Positions 53,072-61,531 of a DNA stretch of 64,000 nt are shown in pieces. The notes under the pieces were generated by a model. The model saw only the letters and a list, made by a program, of their open reading frames with translations, had not been told where the DNA came from and did not search any database. This stretch comes from Aquificota bacterium (GTDB taxonomy: Bacteria; Aquificota; Aquificia; Aquificales; Aquificaceae), in NCBI GenBank assembly GCA_018771605.1, contig CP076324.1, positions 1,589,700 through 1,653,699 of the forward strand, read 5' to 3'. A program made the translations under genes and the position numbers. The first letter of the stretch is position 1. Each line of letters starts with the position of its first letter.

Positions 53072-54283
53072 ATGCTAAGCAGGATAGGAAGATGGATAGA
53101 TGAAAGGGCGCACCTTTCTGACCTATGGCGCTCTCAAATGGTAGATTATAAAGTGCCTAAAAACCTTACCTTTCCTTATGTCTTTGGAGTTTTTGCCTTA
53201 GTTGCCTTTGCTATACAGATAATCTCGGGTATATTCCTCACCATGTATTATCAGCCCAACGTTCACACCGCCTTTGATAGCGCTAACTACACCATAATGA
53301 AGGAAGTTCCCTTTATGTGGCTTATAAGACATGTGCATGCCGCTGGCGCAAACTTCTTCTTGGCTGTAGTTTATTTACATATCTTTACTGGCATATACTA
53401 CAACGCATACAAAAAACCAAGAGAGCTTACATGGATAGTGGGATGGGTAATATACTTTGTGCTATTGGTTACAGCTCTAACTGGTTATCTACTTCCCTGG
53501 GGTCAGCTTTCCTACTGGGGTATGGTGGTAACGGCAGAAATACCCACCGCCATAGATTCTGCGCCTATAATAGGTAAGCTCAAAATAGGTGAAACAGTTT
53601 CCATATGGATGAAAGGTGGTTATGAAATAGGACAGATAACCCTTGGAAGGTTCTTTGGCTTACACATATGGCTCTTGCCTCTTATACTACTACTGCTTGT
53701 TGGTATACACCTCTACCTTGTACGTGCAGCTGGCATATCAAACCCAGAGGGTAGAGAAATAGACAAAAAGAAGGAAGGTGTGCCCTTCCATCCCTATATG
53801 ACCTTAAAGGAAGGTGCCTATGTAATGGGCTACTTGGCAGTGTTCTTCTTCTTTGTGTTCTTCTACATGCACCACTTTTTACCACCAGACAACTACGACC
53901 CTGCAGACCCATTCAAAACACCGGCTCACATAGCACCAGAATGGTATCTACTTGCATACTACACCATATTTAGGTCCATACCCGATAAGTTCCTCGGCTT
54001 TGTTGCCTTTAACCTTACACTTGTTTTCCTTCTAATACTGCCATTCCTTGACTTTTCACCCATAAAGAGTGCCAGAAATAGGCCTCTATTCTTTGTTATG
54101 TTCATAGTGCTTGTAATATCTTCAATGGCCCTAACCATACTTGGCACCATGCCACCCACACCCACTAACGCCATGCTTGGACTTATATTTACCGCAGGCC
54201 TTTTTGCCTTCTTCCTATCGCTTCCAATCATATCCATAATAGAATGGGGTTGGTACAAGGCTAAAGGAGGTGAAAAGCAATGA
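53072..54283 (+). CDS. petB: Cytochrome b subunit of bc1
   Basis: 403 aa, fused full-length cytochrome b (not split as in b6f). Haem-ligand histidines in RHVHAAGANFFLAVVYLH and GLHIWLLPLILLLLVGIHLY; Qo-site PEWY motif present (APEWYLLAYY). Eight or so membrane helices. Oxidises quinol reduced by SQR or hydrogenase. AAGGAGGTG ribosome site; end overlaps the c1 gene by 4 nt. Confidence 0.97.
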   Translation: MLSRIGRWIDERAHLSDLWRSQMVDYKVPKNLTFPYVFGVFALVAFAIQIISGIFLTMYYQPNVHTAFDSANYTIMKEVPFMWLIRHVHAAGANFFLAVVYLHIFTGIYYNAYKKPRELTWIVGWVIYFVLLVTALTGYLLPWGQLSYWGMVVTAEIPTAIDSAPIIGKLKIGETVSIWMKGGYEIGQITLGRFFGLHIWLLPLILLLLVGIHLYLVRAAGISNPEGREIDKKKEGVPFHPYMTLKEGAYVMGYLAVFFFFVFFYMHHFLPPDNYDPADPFKTPAHIAPEWYLLAYYTIFRSIPDKFLGFVAFNLTLVFLLILPFLDFSPIKSARNRPLFFVMFIVLVISSMALTILGTMPPTPTNAMLGLIFTAGLFAFFLSLPIISIIEWGWYKAKGGEKQ

Positions 54284-54912
54284 TTAAGGCCATCTTTTTC
54301 ACAGTTATAACGGTAGTCTTTTTCTACATCATATGGATAAACAACATCTTTGCTCCCCATGAACATTATGAAATGCCCGCTCAGCATGCCAAGATAGCCG
54401 ATGATGTCAAGAGCTATGCAAAAGAAGGGAAACAGCTCTTTGAGCAAAACTGTCAATCTTGCCACTCTGTAAGGTATGACGCCGTATACATAGCTTCTGT
54501 GCAAGCAAACCCAAAGCTTAAGACTCTTCAAGAAAAATATGGCAAGGTGCTTCCAAGAAATGTGTATGAATCTGTATTCCATGAGGACCTTATGTCTCTC
54601 AAAGAATCCTTTGGTAAAGTACCTCCAGACCTGTCTACCATCTACATAGTAAAAGGTAAAGAATACCTTTACAACTTTATACTTGACCCTCAAAAGGTCC
54701 TGCCCGGCACATCCATGCCAGCTGTTATGGCCGGAAGGCCAGAAGAGACTGCAAAGATCATAGCCTATCTTAAATCTGTAGCTGAACCAAGCCCAGAAGA
54801 AAAGGGCAAAAGGGTGCTTATGGGCGTAGGCACAATAGCCTACCTTATAGTTATGGGCGTGCTTCTTTGGATATATAGGGGTAGAATACTCAAAAGGATG
54901 GGCCTGCACTAA
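54280..54912 (+). CDS. petC: Cytochrome c1 subunit of bc1
   Basis: 210 aa. N-terminal membrane/signal helix (residues ~3-20), one c-type haem site CQSCH near residue 60, Met ligand likely in GTSMPAVM, and a C-terminal membrane anchor (IAYLIVMGVLLWIYRGR). Accepts electrons from the Rieske protein. The final 23 nt overlap the convergent endonuclease III-like gene, and the operon terminator lies inside that gene. Confidence 0.95.
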   Translation: MIKAIFFTVITVVFFYIIWINNIFAPHEHYEMPAQHAKIADDVKSYAKEGKQLFEQNCQSCHSVRYDAVYIASVQANPKLKTLQEKYGKVLPRNVYESVFHEDLMSLKESFGKVPPDLSTIYIVKGKEYLYNFILDPQKVLPGTSMPAVMAGRPEETAKIIAYLKSVAEPSPEEKGKRVLMGVGTIAYLIVMGVLLWIYRGRILKRMGLH

Positions 54913-55540
54913 AGCAAAGCCTTTTTAAAGGGCACTCCCCGCAAAGGGGAGTGCTTTTACAATATCTCTTTGCATGTTCATCTATCAAGGCGTGAAATTC
55001 TTTATAAATTTCTATATCCTTAGGCAGGTTATCCTCAAAAAACTTTTTTAAGCTATCATAATTTCCATCTATATTCATAAACCTACGCATAAACCTTTGA
55101 GTATACTTATCTACGACAAAGCTTAACTTATCTCCGGCGTATAACAGTATGGCATCCGCCGTTTCTTTTCCAATACCGGGCACCTTTAAAAGCTCTTCCC
55201 TACTCACACTTTGTACCTTATCCGTTGGATCTAAAAAGCTGGCCACATCCTTTAGCCTTTTAGCCTTTTGGTTATAAAAACCGGAAGGTCTTATAAGTTC
55301 CTTTAGTTTATCCATATCCGTATATCTAACAAATCTTAAGGAAAGCTCACCATATCTTTTGAGATTTTCCAAAGCTCTTTCCACATTCTTCCAGCTTGTA
55401 TTTTGGGTAAGTATGGCACCTATTATGATTTCTTCCCTTTTGTCCGTTCCCTTTTGCTTATGATAATCTTCATCCACAGGCCACCAGCCCTGCGGGCCGT
55501 AAAGGTCAAACAAAAGCTTGTATAAGTCTTCTAACCTCAT
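54890..55540 (-). CDS. Endonuclease III-like DNA glycosylase, MagIII-related
   Basis: 216 aa from the ATG at 55540 (an ATG at 55555 is possible). HhH-GPD fold: VPGIGKETADAILLY with the helix-hairpin-helix, then the catalytic Asp in FVVDKYTQRF. The Lys used by bifunctional EndoIII is replaced by Glu (GKET instead of RKT), as in Helicobacter MagIII 3-methyladenine glycosylase, suggesting monofunctional base excision. Four C-terminal cysteines (YCKSTPLCGECPLKRLC) bind a 4Fe-4S cluster. Their codons double as the petABC terminator on the other strand. Overlaps the kinase-like gene by 35 nt. Confidence 0.87.
   Translation of the reverse strand: MRLEDLYKLLFDLYGPQGWWPVDEDYHKQKGTDKREEIIIGAILTQNTSWKNVERALENLKRYGELSLRFVRYTDMDKLKELIRPSGFYNQKAKRLKDVASFLDPTDKVQSVSREELLKVPGIGKETADAILLYAGDKLSFVVDKYTQRFMRRFMNIDGNYDSLKKFFEDNLPKDIEIYKEFHALIDEHAKRYCKSTPLCGECPLKRLCFSAGPSF
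54932..54958 (+). terminator. Terminator of petABC, inside the convergent glycosylase gene
   Basis: GCACTCCCC-GCAAA-GGGGAGTGC, a perfect 9-bp stem with a 5-nt loop, followed by TTTT, 20 nt after the petC stop. The same bases encode the STPLCGECP part of the Fe-S cluster loop on the minus strand. Confidence 0.8.
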
Positions 55541-56093
55541 GGTATACCTCTTCACCCTTTGAATAGCTTATGCCAAGTTCCTTAGCCTTTTGTAAAGTAA
55601 GAAAACCCTCTCTTGCAAGCAGTTGTAAAAATTGACTAAGGTTATGCCTCTTCTTGGCTTGCATACTTCCCCTTTCAAAATCTATAAGATAAACCTCAAG
55701 GTCCTTACCTATAAGAGTATTTTTATCAAGCTTATGAAGTTCTTCCTTGTTTACACCAAGCCTATCCAAAAGCTCAATAAGCTCAAGCACTCTAAGATAA
55801 ACAAAAGCCTTTTGACTTCTTGTTAAAGAAGCCTTTTCTATGGGAATACCGTCTATAAACTCATAAACTAAAAAGTCTTCTCCCGCTTCCAAAAGCTGTG
55901 GGAAACCTCTGTATCCTTTTAAAAGCTTTAATATCTCACCTTCCTTTCTTATGGCGTATTCCCTTTCACTATCCTTTGCCACCTTTATGGCTACATCAAT
56001 ACCTTTCCACTTAGCCCTGTATATATAACCTCTCCAACCCTTACTAAAAAGTTGTAAGTCTTTTAAAGATTCTTTGAACTCTTCAAACCTCAC
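55506..56093 (-). CDS. Small protein kinase-like protein
   Basis: 195 aa. N-terminal lobe of the protein-kinase fold: glycine-poor loop GWRGYIYRAKWKGIDVAIKV with the ATP-binding Lys, then Glu in RKEGEILKLLK and hinge VYEFIDGIP. In the C-lobe the catalytic loop reads LHKLDKNTLIG and the metal motif is IDFERG instead of DFG, as in RIO-like and archaeal Ser/Thr kinase families. The usual catalytic Asp is not obvious, so activity is uncertain. It overlaps copZ upstream (11 nt) and the glycosylase downstream. Substrate unknown. Confidence 0.72.
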   Translation of the reverse strand: MRFEEFKESLKDLQLFSKGWRGYIYRAKWKGIDVAIKVAKDSEREYAIRKEGEILKLLKGYRGFPQLLEAGEDFLVYEFIDGIPIEKASLTRSQKAFVYLRVLELIELLDRLGVNKEELHKLDKNTLIGKDLEVYLIDFERGSMQAKKRHNLSQFLQLLAREGFLTLQKAKELGISYSKGEEVYHEVRRLIQAFV

Positions 56094-56295
56094 CTACTAC
56101 TTTATAGCCCCATTCTTCTACGGCGGATTGTAGTAGGCTAAAAGGTATATCCTTTTCCATCCGCACCTTGGCAATTCCCTCTTCTAAGCTAACGTCCACA
56201 TGGGATACTCCTTCCACGGAGTATAAGGCCTTCTTTACTGTTTCTACACAGTGCATACAGGTCATACCTTCAACCTTTAAAGTCTTCTCCACCAT
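56083..56295 (-). CDS. Copper chaperone-like heavy-metal-associated domain protein
   Basis: 70-aa ferredoxin-fold HMA domain with the metal-binding GMTCMHC loop (residues 10-16) and LEEGIAKV in the last strands. CopZ-like proteins carry Cu(I) between transporters and enzymes. No copA gene is in the window. Overlaps the mobA end by 26 nt in another frame and the kinase-like start by 11 nt. Confidence 0.88.
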   Translation of the reverse strand: MVEKTLKVEGMTCMHCVETVKKALYSVEGVSHVDVSLEEGIAKVRMEKDIPFSLLQSAVEEWGYKVVGEV

Positions 56296-56869
56296 AGAGT
56301 TTTATTATAAGTCCTGCATCCTCCTTTGTGTTCATGTTTATAAAGGAAAATAAATCTGGGTCGTAGGGTAATACATCTCTTTCCTCTAAGGCTTTGTAAG
56401 GAAGGCTTAATACAAAATCCATAAGCCTTTCACCCCCAGCCTTTATGTAGTCTTCAAGAGGTTCCAAAAGCTCCCTATAATAAACCGCAAAAAGAGGGTA
56501 GTATTTCCCTCTTACCTTGTAGAGTGTGAGAGGTGGAGAAGAGTTAAGCCAAAGATGTTCCACCACTTCCTTCCTTATAAGAGGCATATCTCCACTTATA
56601 ACAAGAGCCTTTTCGCCATGGAGATTTTTAAGGGCTGTGTAAAGCCCAGCTATGGCATATTGCTTTTTCAAAAGGTCCTTAATAAACTCCACACCTTCCA
56701 AAAAGGAAAACTTATCCACATCCTTTGTGATAACACAAAGCCTATCGCATACTTTTTTTAGAGTTTCTGTTATATGTTCTATGGCCCTTTTATCACCTAT
56801 TTTATAGAGTAGTTTATCCTCACCAAAGCGCCTGCTTTGGCCACCTGCAAGCACAAAGCATTCAATCAT
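56270..56869 (-). CDS. mobA: Molybdenum cofactor guanylyltransferase MobA
   Basis: 199 aa. Joins GMP to molybdopterin to form the bis-MGD cofactor of enzymes such as formate dehydrogenase and nitrate reductase. Nucleotide-binding LAGGQSRRFGEDKLL (residues 7-21), then ISGDMPLIRKEVVEHL with the Mg-binding Asp, and a YYPLFAVYYRELLE segment. Starts 4 nt inside the transglycosylase gene. Together with selAB it points to a Sec-containing Mo/W enzyme elsewhere. Confidence 0.92.
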   Translation of the reverse strand: MIECFVLAGGQSRRFGEDKLLYKIGDKRAIEHITETLKKVCDRLCVITKDVDKFSFLEGVEFIKDLLKKQYAIAGLYTALKNLHGEKALVISGDMPLIRKEVVEHLWLNSSPPLTLYKVRGKYYPLFAVYYRELLEPLEDYIKAGGERLMDFVLSLPYKALEERDVLPYDPDLFSFINMNTKEDAGLIIKLYGGEDFKG

Positions 56870-57822
56870 TCTCTTATAATAAGCTTTGCCCCATTAGGCA
56901 ACCTTTCAACTTTTTCTTTTTCTTTATTCCTTTCCTCCTTTGGCACATAAACAAAGGTGCCAGCGGGTATAACATCCTTCTTTATGTGCGGGTTAAGGTC
57001 CTTAAAAAGGCTTTCTTTGATGCCACTTTTTGCTATAAACTCCTCCGTAGGTGTATCCCTATCCATTGCCTTTTTTGCCACCGATATGCCCTCTACCCTT
57101 ACAGAAAGTCCATATTTTTCTGGATTGTTTGCAAGCAATAAAACGGCAAAAAAGGCAGGCACGTAGTTCCTTGTTTCCTCTGGAAGCAGGGTTTGAGTTG
57201 TCCAAAAGTCCACGCCCCCTGTCCGCCTTGCCACACAGTTCTCACCACAGTTATAGCTTGCAAGGGCAAGCTCCCAGTTCCCAAACATAGAGTATAGGTC
57301 TTTAAGGTATCTCATGGCTGCATCGGTAGCCTTTACCACATCAAACCTTTCATCTACATACTGGTCCACACGAAGGCCATACCTTCTTGCTGTGGATGGT
57401 ATAAACTGCCAAAGGCCGGCTGCGCCAGACCTTGAGACGGCAAAGTTGTTAAACCCACTTTCAATCACAGGAAGAAGGGCAAGCTCCTCTGGAAGGTTGT
57501 ATTTCTGCACTATGGGCCTTATAATGGGCATGTAATAATTGGCCCTTTGCAAAGCCAATTCAAAGGAACGCTTGTTTGAAAGATAATAGTTTATAAACTT
57601 TCTTATTTCTTCTCTGTCTGGTATTGGTATTCCCAAAGCCTGTGCTTCCCTTTGTATAAACCTCTCTTCTTCCTCAGAGAAGTAAAAACTACCCTTTTGC
57701 ACAAAATTTAGCTGATGGTCTGTTTTGGGTAAAATGGCCTGTCTAACCGCTGGAGTACAAGAGGTGAGAAGCATACACGAAAATACTGCTAACCACACTC
57801 CCCTTCTCATAGCTTCCCTCAA
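56866..57822 (-). CDS. Membrane-bound lytic transglycosylase, MltD-like lipoprotein
   Basis: 318 aa. Lipoprotein signal with LLTSC lipobox (Cys near residue 23); ATG at 57822 or four codons later. SLT domain: catalytic Glu in LLPVIESGFNNFAVSRSGAA, then GLWQFIPSTARRYGLRVD and ALASYNCGE. Cleaves peptidoglycan between MurNAc and GlcNAc at the outer-membrane side. The C-terminus is short, with no full LysM repeats. First gene of the overlapping minus-strand operon. Confidence 0.92.
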   Translation of the reverse strand: MREAMRRGVWLAVFSCMLLTSCTPAVRQAILPKTDHQLNFVQKGSFYFSEEEERFIQREAQALGIPIPDREEIRKFINYYLSNKRSFELALQRANYYMPIIRPIVQKYNLPEELALLPVIESGFNNFAVSRSGAAGLWQFIPSTARRYGLRVDQYVDERFDVVKATDAAMRYLKDLYSMFGNWELALASYNCGENCVARRTGGVDFWTTQTLLPEETRNYVPAFFAVLLLANNPEKYGLSVRVEGISVAKKAMDRDTPTEEFIAKSGIKESLFKDLNPHIKKDVIPAGTFVYVPKEERNKEKEKVERLPNGAKLIIRE

Positions 57823-57830
57823 AAATCCAT

Positions 57831-57836
57831 TATACT
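57831..57836 (+). promoter_or_regulatory. -10 box of rlmN
   Basis: TATACT 12 nt before the rlmN ATG at 57849, with no Shine-Dalgarno sequence; leader of about six nucleotides at most. Confidence 0.4.
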
Positions 57837-57848
57837 AAATTTTTAATT

Positions 57849-58892
57849 ATGGAACTTCTAACATCCTACACATTAAAGGAGCTTAGAGCAAGGTTTGAAG
57901 AACTTGGCTTAGAAGCCTACAGAGCCAACCAAGTTATGAACTGGGTATACAAAAGGTTTGAAGATGACTTTCAAAAGATGACAGACCTATCCAAAGGGCA
58001 TAGGGAGCTTCTGTCAAAGCATTTCAAAATCCACAGCCTTGAGCCAATTGATAAAGTTGTTGCAAAGGATTCCATAAAATACCTCTTTAAGACCTTTGAT
58101 GGCCACATCATAGAAACAGTCCTAATATTTGAAAGGGACCATCTTACTCTGTGCCTTTCCTCCCAGATAGGATGCGCCGTAGGGTGCAAGTTCTGCGCCA
58201 CAGCAAAAGATGGACTTTTGAGAAACCTAAGCACGGCTGAGATAATAGACCAGTTTTTATGGGTACAAAAGGATGCAAGCCAAAAGATAAGGAATGTGGT
58301 CTTTATGGGTATGGGTGAGCCCCTTGCCAACTATGAAGCTGTGAGAAAGGCCGTTGAAATATTGATAAGCCCTTGGGGTATAGACCTCTCCAAAAGAAGG
58401 GTTAGCGTATCCACCAGTGGTCTAATATCTCAGATAAGGAAGATGGCACAAGACCCTATGATGAGGGAGATAAACCTTGCAGTCTCCATAAATGCACCAA
58501 ACCAACGGATAAGAGAGGAACTAATGCCCATAAGCAAAACTAACACTCTTGAAGACCTTATAAAAACCCTTGCAGAGTTTCCATATCCACCAGATAGAAG
58601 GATAATGCTTGAGTATGTGATCATAAAGGATGTGAATGACTCTACGGAAGATGCCCACAGGCTTGCCAAAATGCTTAGTCCATACAGGAGAAAGTTTAAG
58701 ATAAACCTTATACCCTACAATCCAGACCCTTCCTTGCCTTTTGAAAGACCACCTCTTGAAAAGGTTTATGCTTTTCAGGAAGTTTTAAGAAGGTATAACC
58801 TTTCTGTTTTTGTAAGGCTTAGCAAGGGTGTTGATGTTTTTGGTGCCTGCGGACAACTTAGGAGCAAAAGGATACAGCTTATGGTAAAATAA
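57849..58892 (+). CDS. rlmN: Dual-specificity RNA methyltransferase RlmN
   Basis: Radical-SAM enzyme methylating C2 of A2503 in 23S rRNA and A37 in some tRNAs. 347 aa. Radical-SAM cluster CAVGCKFCATA (residues ~112-122), MGMGEPLANY, RRVSVSTSGL and the C-terminal catalytic Cys in FGACGQL. The N-terminal HhH-like domain (LEAYRANQVMNWVYKR) binds RNA. Cfr-type resistance enzymes look similar, but as the apparent housekeeping copy RlmN is preferred. lepB follows after 5 nt. Confidence 0.95.
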   Translation: MELLTSYTLKELRARFEELGLEAYRANQVMNWVYKRFEDDFQKMTDLSKGHRELLSKHFKIHSLEPIDKVVAKDSIKYLFKTFDGHIIETVLIFERDHLTLCLSSQIGCAVGCKFCATAKDGLLRNLSTAEIIDQFLWVQKDASQKIRNVVFMGMGEPLANYEAVRKAVEILISPWGIDLSKRRVSVSTSGLISQIRKMAQDPMMREINLAVSINAPNQRIREELMPISKTNTLEDLIKTLAEFPYPPDRRIMLEYVIIKDVNDSTEDAHRLAKMLSPYRRKFKINLIPYNPDPSLPFERPPLEKVYAFQEVLRRYNLSVFVRLSKGVDVFGACGQLRSKRIQLMVK

Positions 58893-58897
58893 GAAGG

Positions 58898-59581
58898 GTG
58901 AAAGAAATACCCAAGTGGTTTAAAGAACTTGTCATAGTTATAATTGTAGTGCTTTTTATTAGGACCTTCCTTGTACAAGCATACAATATACCATCTGGTT
59001 CTATGAAGCCTACTCTTCTTGTGGGAGATTTTATATTGGTTAACAAACTGGTTTACAAACTTTCCGAACCCCAAAGGGGTGATATAGTAGTCTTTAAATG
59101 GCCTGTGAATCCACAAATTGATTTTATAAAAAGAATAATAGGCATGCCAGGAGATACTATTGAGGTAAAAGGTGAAAAAGTATTTATAAATGGCAAAGAA
59201 GTTCCTTTAAGGTTTATAAGTAAAATACAAGAGGATGGAACAGATAAATTGATATATGAAGAAATTTTACCTAATGGTGTAAGACATAAAATTGCCCTAT
59301 ATGAATACCCTTTTATTCCCAGAAAAGACGCCTATTATGCAAAAATACCAGAAGGCTATTACTTTGTTATGGGAGACAACAGAGATAACAGCGAAGATAG
59401 TAGATATTGGGGTTTGCTTCCAAGGGAAAATATAGTAGGAAAGGCCTTTGTTATCTACTTCTCTGGTGATATACCACCATTGGAAAGCACTGATGTAAAC
59501 ATACTAACAGGCTTTAAGCAGTTGTTTTTGGCCATATTAAATCCTCGTTTTGAAAGGATAGGTAAAAGCCTTATATGGTAA
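58898..59581 (+). CDS. lepB: Signal peptidase I
   Basis: Membrane serine protease removing Sec signal peptides. 227 aa, GTG start at 58898. One N-terminal membrane helix (VIVIIVVLFIRTFLV), catalytic S35 in PSGSMKPTL, general-base K78 in DFIKRIIGMPGD, and the box E motif MGDNRDNSEDSRYWG. The ~35-residue insertion KIQEDGTDKLIYEEILPNGV (abridged) is usual in Gram-negative LepB. Tail overlaps the convergent orphan gene by 11 nt. Confidence 0.95.
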   Translation: MKEIPKWFKELVIVIIVVLFIRTFLVQAYNIPSGSMKPTLLVGDFILVNKLVYKLSEPQRGDIVVFKWPVNPQIDFIKRIIGMPGDTIEVKGEKVFINGKEVPLRFISKIQEDGTDKLIYEEILPNGVRHKIALYEYPFIPRKDAYYAKIPEGYYFVMGDNRDNSEDSRYWGLLPRENIVGKAFVIYFSGDIPPLESTDVNILTGFKQLFLAILNPRFERIGKSLIW

Positions 59582-61283
59582 GCTTGATACCAGCCAAGTA
59601 GAAATGTTTTATAGCTTCTTTTATAAGATTAGGTTCAAGATTTTTATTAAACATCAATCCTAACATAAGAGAAGGTAGCCTTTCAATATCCACAAAAACT
59701 TTATGAATTTTTGTATCTTCTATATACATAAATTGGTTGAGTTCCTCAAAAAATGATATAATTTCATCGTTTTCTGGCCTTTTCTTAAGCAATTTCAGTA
59801 AACTTTCACATACTTCTAAGATAACTCCTTCATCAAATTCATGAAAGTTATTCGGAATAGAAGAAAGTTTTGAAAAGGCTTCCTTTATAAGTGATTCGGA
59901 TAGCATGGGATTACCAAACATAGGATAAACACAAGCTATGCTTTCTCTCACTATCTTTTTAAGAGTAAAAGAAAGAACATCCTGCGATGGTACATGTAAG
60001 CTTGTATAAAGAAGAAGGTCTTCTATTTCTGTGTCCGTAAGAGGGTTAAACTCTTCTATTGAACGTAAGGAACTTAAAAACTTACCAGTAAACAGATAGC
60101 CTTTGCTTTCTTCTAAGACCACAAAGCTTCCCGCCTCCGGCAAAAAGGGTGTGGAAATAAACCTTAAAATATCACCAGTAGCCAACTTCAACCTCCCACC
60201 TGGGAAGGTTTCTATGGTCTTAATCCTACTCAAGGGTATTCCCAAAGCTTTTAACTTTTGTGCTATGTTTAAAGAGGTTATTACAAAAGCCCTTTGGCTT
60301 GACTGAAGAAAGTTAACCACTCCAGAAGCTTCATCTAAACCAGACCCCATAAGAATAAGCCCTTTGACAGCATCCACAGTGCCTACAACTTGTTCCAATT
60401 TTGTCCTTATAAGAGCATAGTCCTGATGCGTCCCTACGTTTATTAATATTGGTACCTTTATACTGTCCTTTTCATATATCCTAAGGTACGAGTTCTTTTG
60501 AAACAGGCCTTTGTTGTCTTCCACACCAACCCAGTATAGTCCTTCCTTAAGCTCAATAGCTTGGCTTAGGTCCACCTTATATTTTGGAACAGTTTGTGCT
60601 TCTACTAAAGCAACTTGAGCTTCTTCCTTAATTGTGCTGACTTTGTGTTCAGGAATATGGCTATATATAATACTTGAAATAAAGTCCCAATTGTCCTTAA
60701 ACTTATAAGGTAGCTCTTCTTCTTTATATGGTTCCAGTTTAATTCTAACTTCCTTTGTTATGAGACCCTTAAATTTTTCTATATCACAGCTCGATCCTTT
60801 TATAGCACCTTTTGACAAATATAGACTGCATTTACCTTCCTCATCTTCAATAGTTAGTATTAAGGTTTTACCCAAACGTAAGAATTTTAAAAGAAGATTT
60901 ATAGGACCTAAATATTCTAAATGTGCCTGTTCATATATATCTTTGCTTATACTAACTATTTTTGTAAGCAATTCCATAGGATTGAAAGGAAGAACAACAT
61001 AATTGACATCCCTAAGTCCATATTCTTTTAGTTTATCTGCCTCTTCATACCTATCTATAAAGAATATTGGTGTAATATATTTACCCGATTTGAGTACTTT
61101 AAACCAAAAATCCATATCCTCTATGGATAAAAGTAAAACTTCGGGTGAAGAGACTCTTAAGAATTCAAAGGCCTTTTCTTCTTCCAAAGCTACAAGTAGT
61201 TTATGGCCAGTTACGTTAAATATATCTACCAATAGGGGAAAGTATTGCTTCCTTTTATCTAAAAGCAAGCACAATACACCCAT
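59571..61283 (-). CDS. Orphan fusion: receiver-like, DUF4388-like and degenerate ODP/metallo-beta-lactamase domains
   Basis: 570 aa, function unknown. Residues 1-115 resemble a CheY-like receiver without a clear acid pocket. Residues ~123-185 match the DUF4388/PATAN pattern (LGPINLLLKFLRLGKTLILT, SLYLSKGAIKGSS). Residues ~240-460 follow the oxygen-binding di-iron flavoprotein scaffold: GLYWVGVEDNKG, NSYLRIYEK, LINVG, VPSQDVLSFTLKKI. But the HxExDH-type loop reads MGSGLDEAS (312-320) and other His/Asp ligands are also lost, so it should not bind two metals. Probably a sensory or scaffold protein. The start shares one base with the preceding stop (TAATG). AT-rich codons. Confidence 0.65.
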   Translation of the reverse strand: MGVLCLLLDKRKQYFPLLVDIFNVTGHKLLVALEEEKAFEFLRVSSPEVLLLSIEDMDFWFKVLKSGKYITPIFFIDRYEEADKLKEYGLRDVNYVVLPFNPMELLTKIVSISKDIYEQAHLEYLGPINLLLKFLRLGKTLILTIEDEEGKCSLYLSKGAIKGSSCDIEKFKGLITKEVRIKLEPYKEEELPYKFKDNWDFISSIIYSHIPEHKVSTIKEEAQVALVEAQTVPKYKVDLSQAIELKEGLYWVGVEDNKGLFQKNSYLRIYEKDSIKVPILINVGTHQDYALIRTKLEQVVGTVDAVKGLILMGSGLDEASGVVNFLQSSQRAFVITSLNIAQKLKALGIPLSRIKTIETFPGGRLKLATGDILRFISTPFLPEAGSFVVLEESKGYLFTGKFLSSLRSIEEFNPLTDTEIEDLLLYTSLHVPSQDVLSFTLKKIVRESIACVYPMFGNPMLSESLIKEAFSKLSSIPNNFHEFDEGVILEVCESLLKLLKKRPENDEIISFFEELNQFMYIEDTKIHKVFVDIERLPSLMLGLMFNKNLEPNLIKEAIKHFYLAGIKLTI

Positions 61284-61531
61284 TAGTAAAGCTCCTTCTT
61301 TTCGCTTGCTATTTTTAATAAACTAAGTTGTTCCTTAAGTATGTTTATGGATTGGACAAGCATAAAAAAAGCATGTTCTACTTTTAGAAGAGCAGATTGA
61401 AAAGAAAGGTCATCTTCTAAAAGTCTAAGCTCCCTAAACCTCCTATAGAATTCATCTATATTAGTGCCAAAGGCCAAAAGCTCTTTTATAACCTCCTCAG
61501 AGAGTTTTAAAGCCTCTTCTCTTGTATCCAT
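61283..61531 (-). CDS. Small helical hypothetical protein
   Basis: Not recognised. 82 aa, predicted as two or three amphipathic helices with heptad-like Leu/Ile spacing (SEEVIKELLAFGTNIDEFYR; LKVEHAFFMLVQSINILKEQ), suggesting a small coiled-coil partner protein. No Cys, signal or membrane segment. The start overlaps the preceding gene by 25 nt and the stop shares one base with the start of the receiver-like fusion gene, so the three are made together. Confidence 0.6.
   Translation of the reverse strand: MDTREEALKLSEEVIKELLAFGTNIDEFYRRFRELRLLEDDLSFQSALLKVEHAFFMLVQSINILKEQLSLLKIASEKKELY

Noticed and set aside
53959-54909. 316-codon minus-strand frame across petB and petC
   Set aside because: Antisense to two well-supported cytochrome genes; no recognisable domain.
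54890-55540. Classical bifunctional endonuclease III (nth)
   Set aside because: The catalytic lysine position holds Glu and the motif pattern fits MagIII-like monofunctional glycosylases better.
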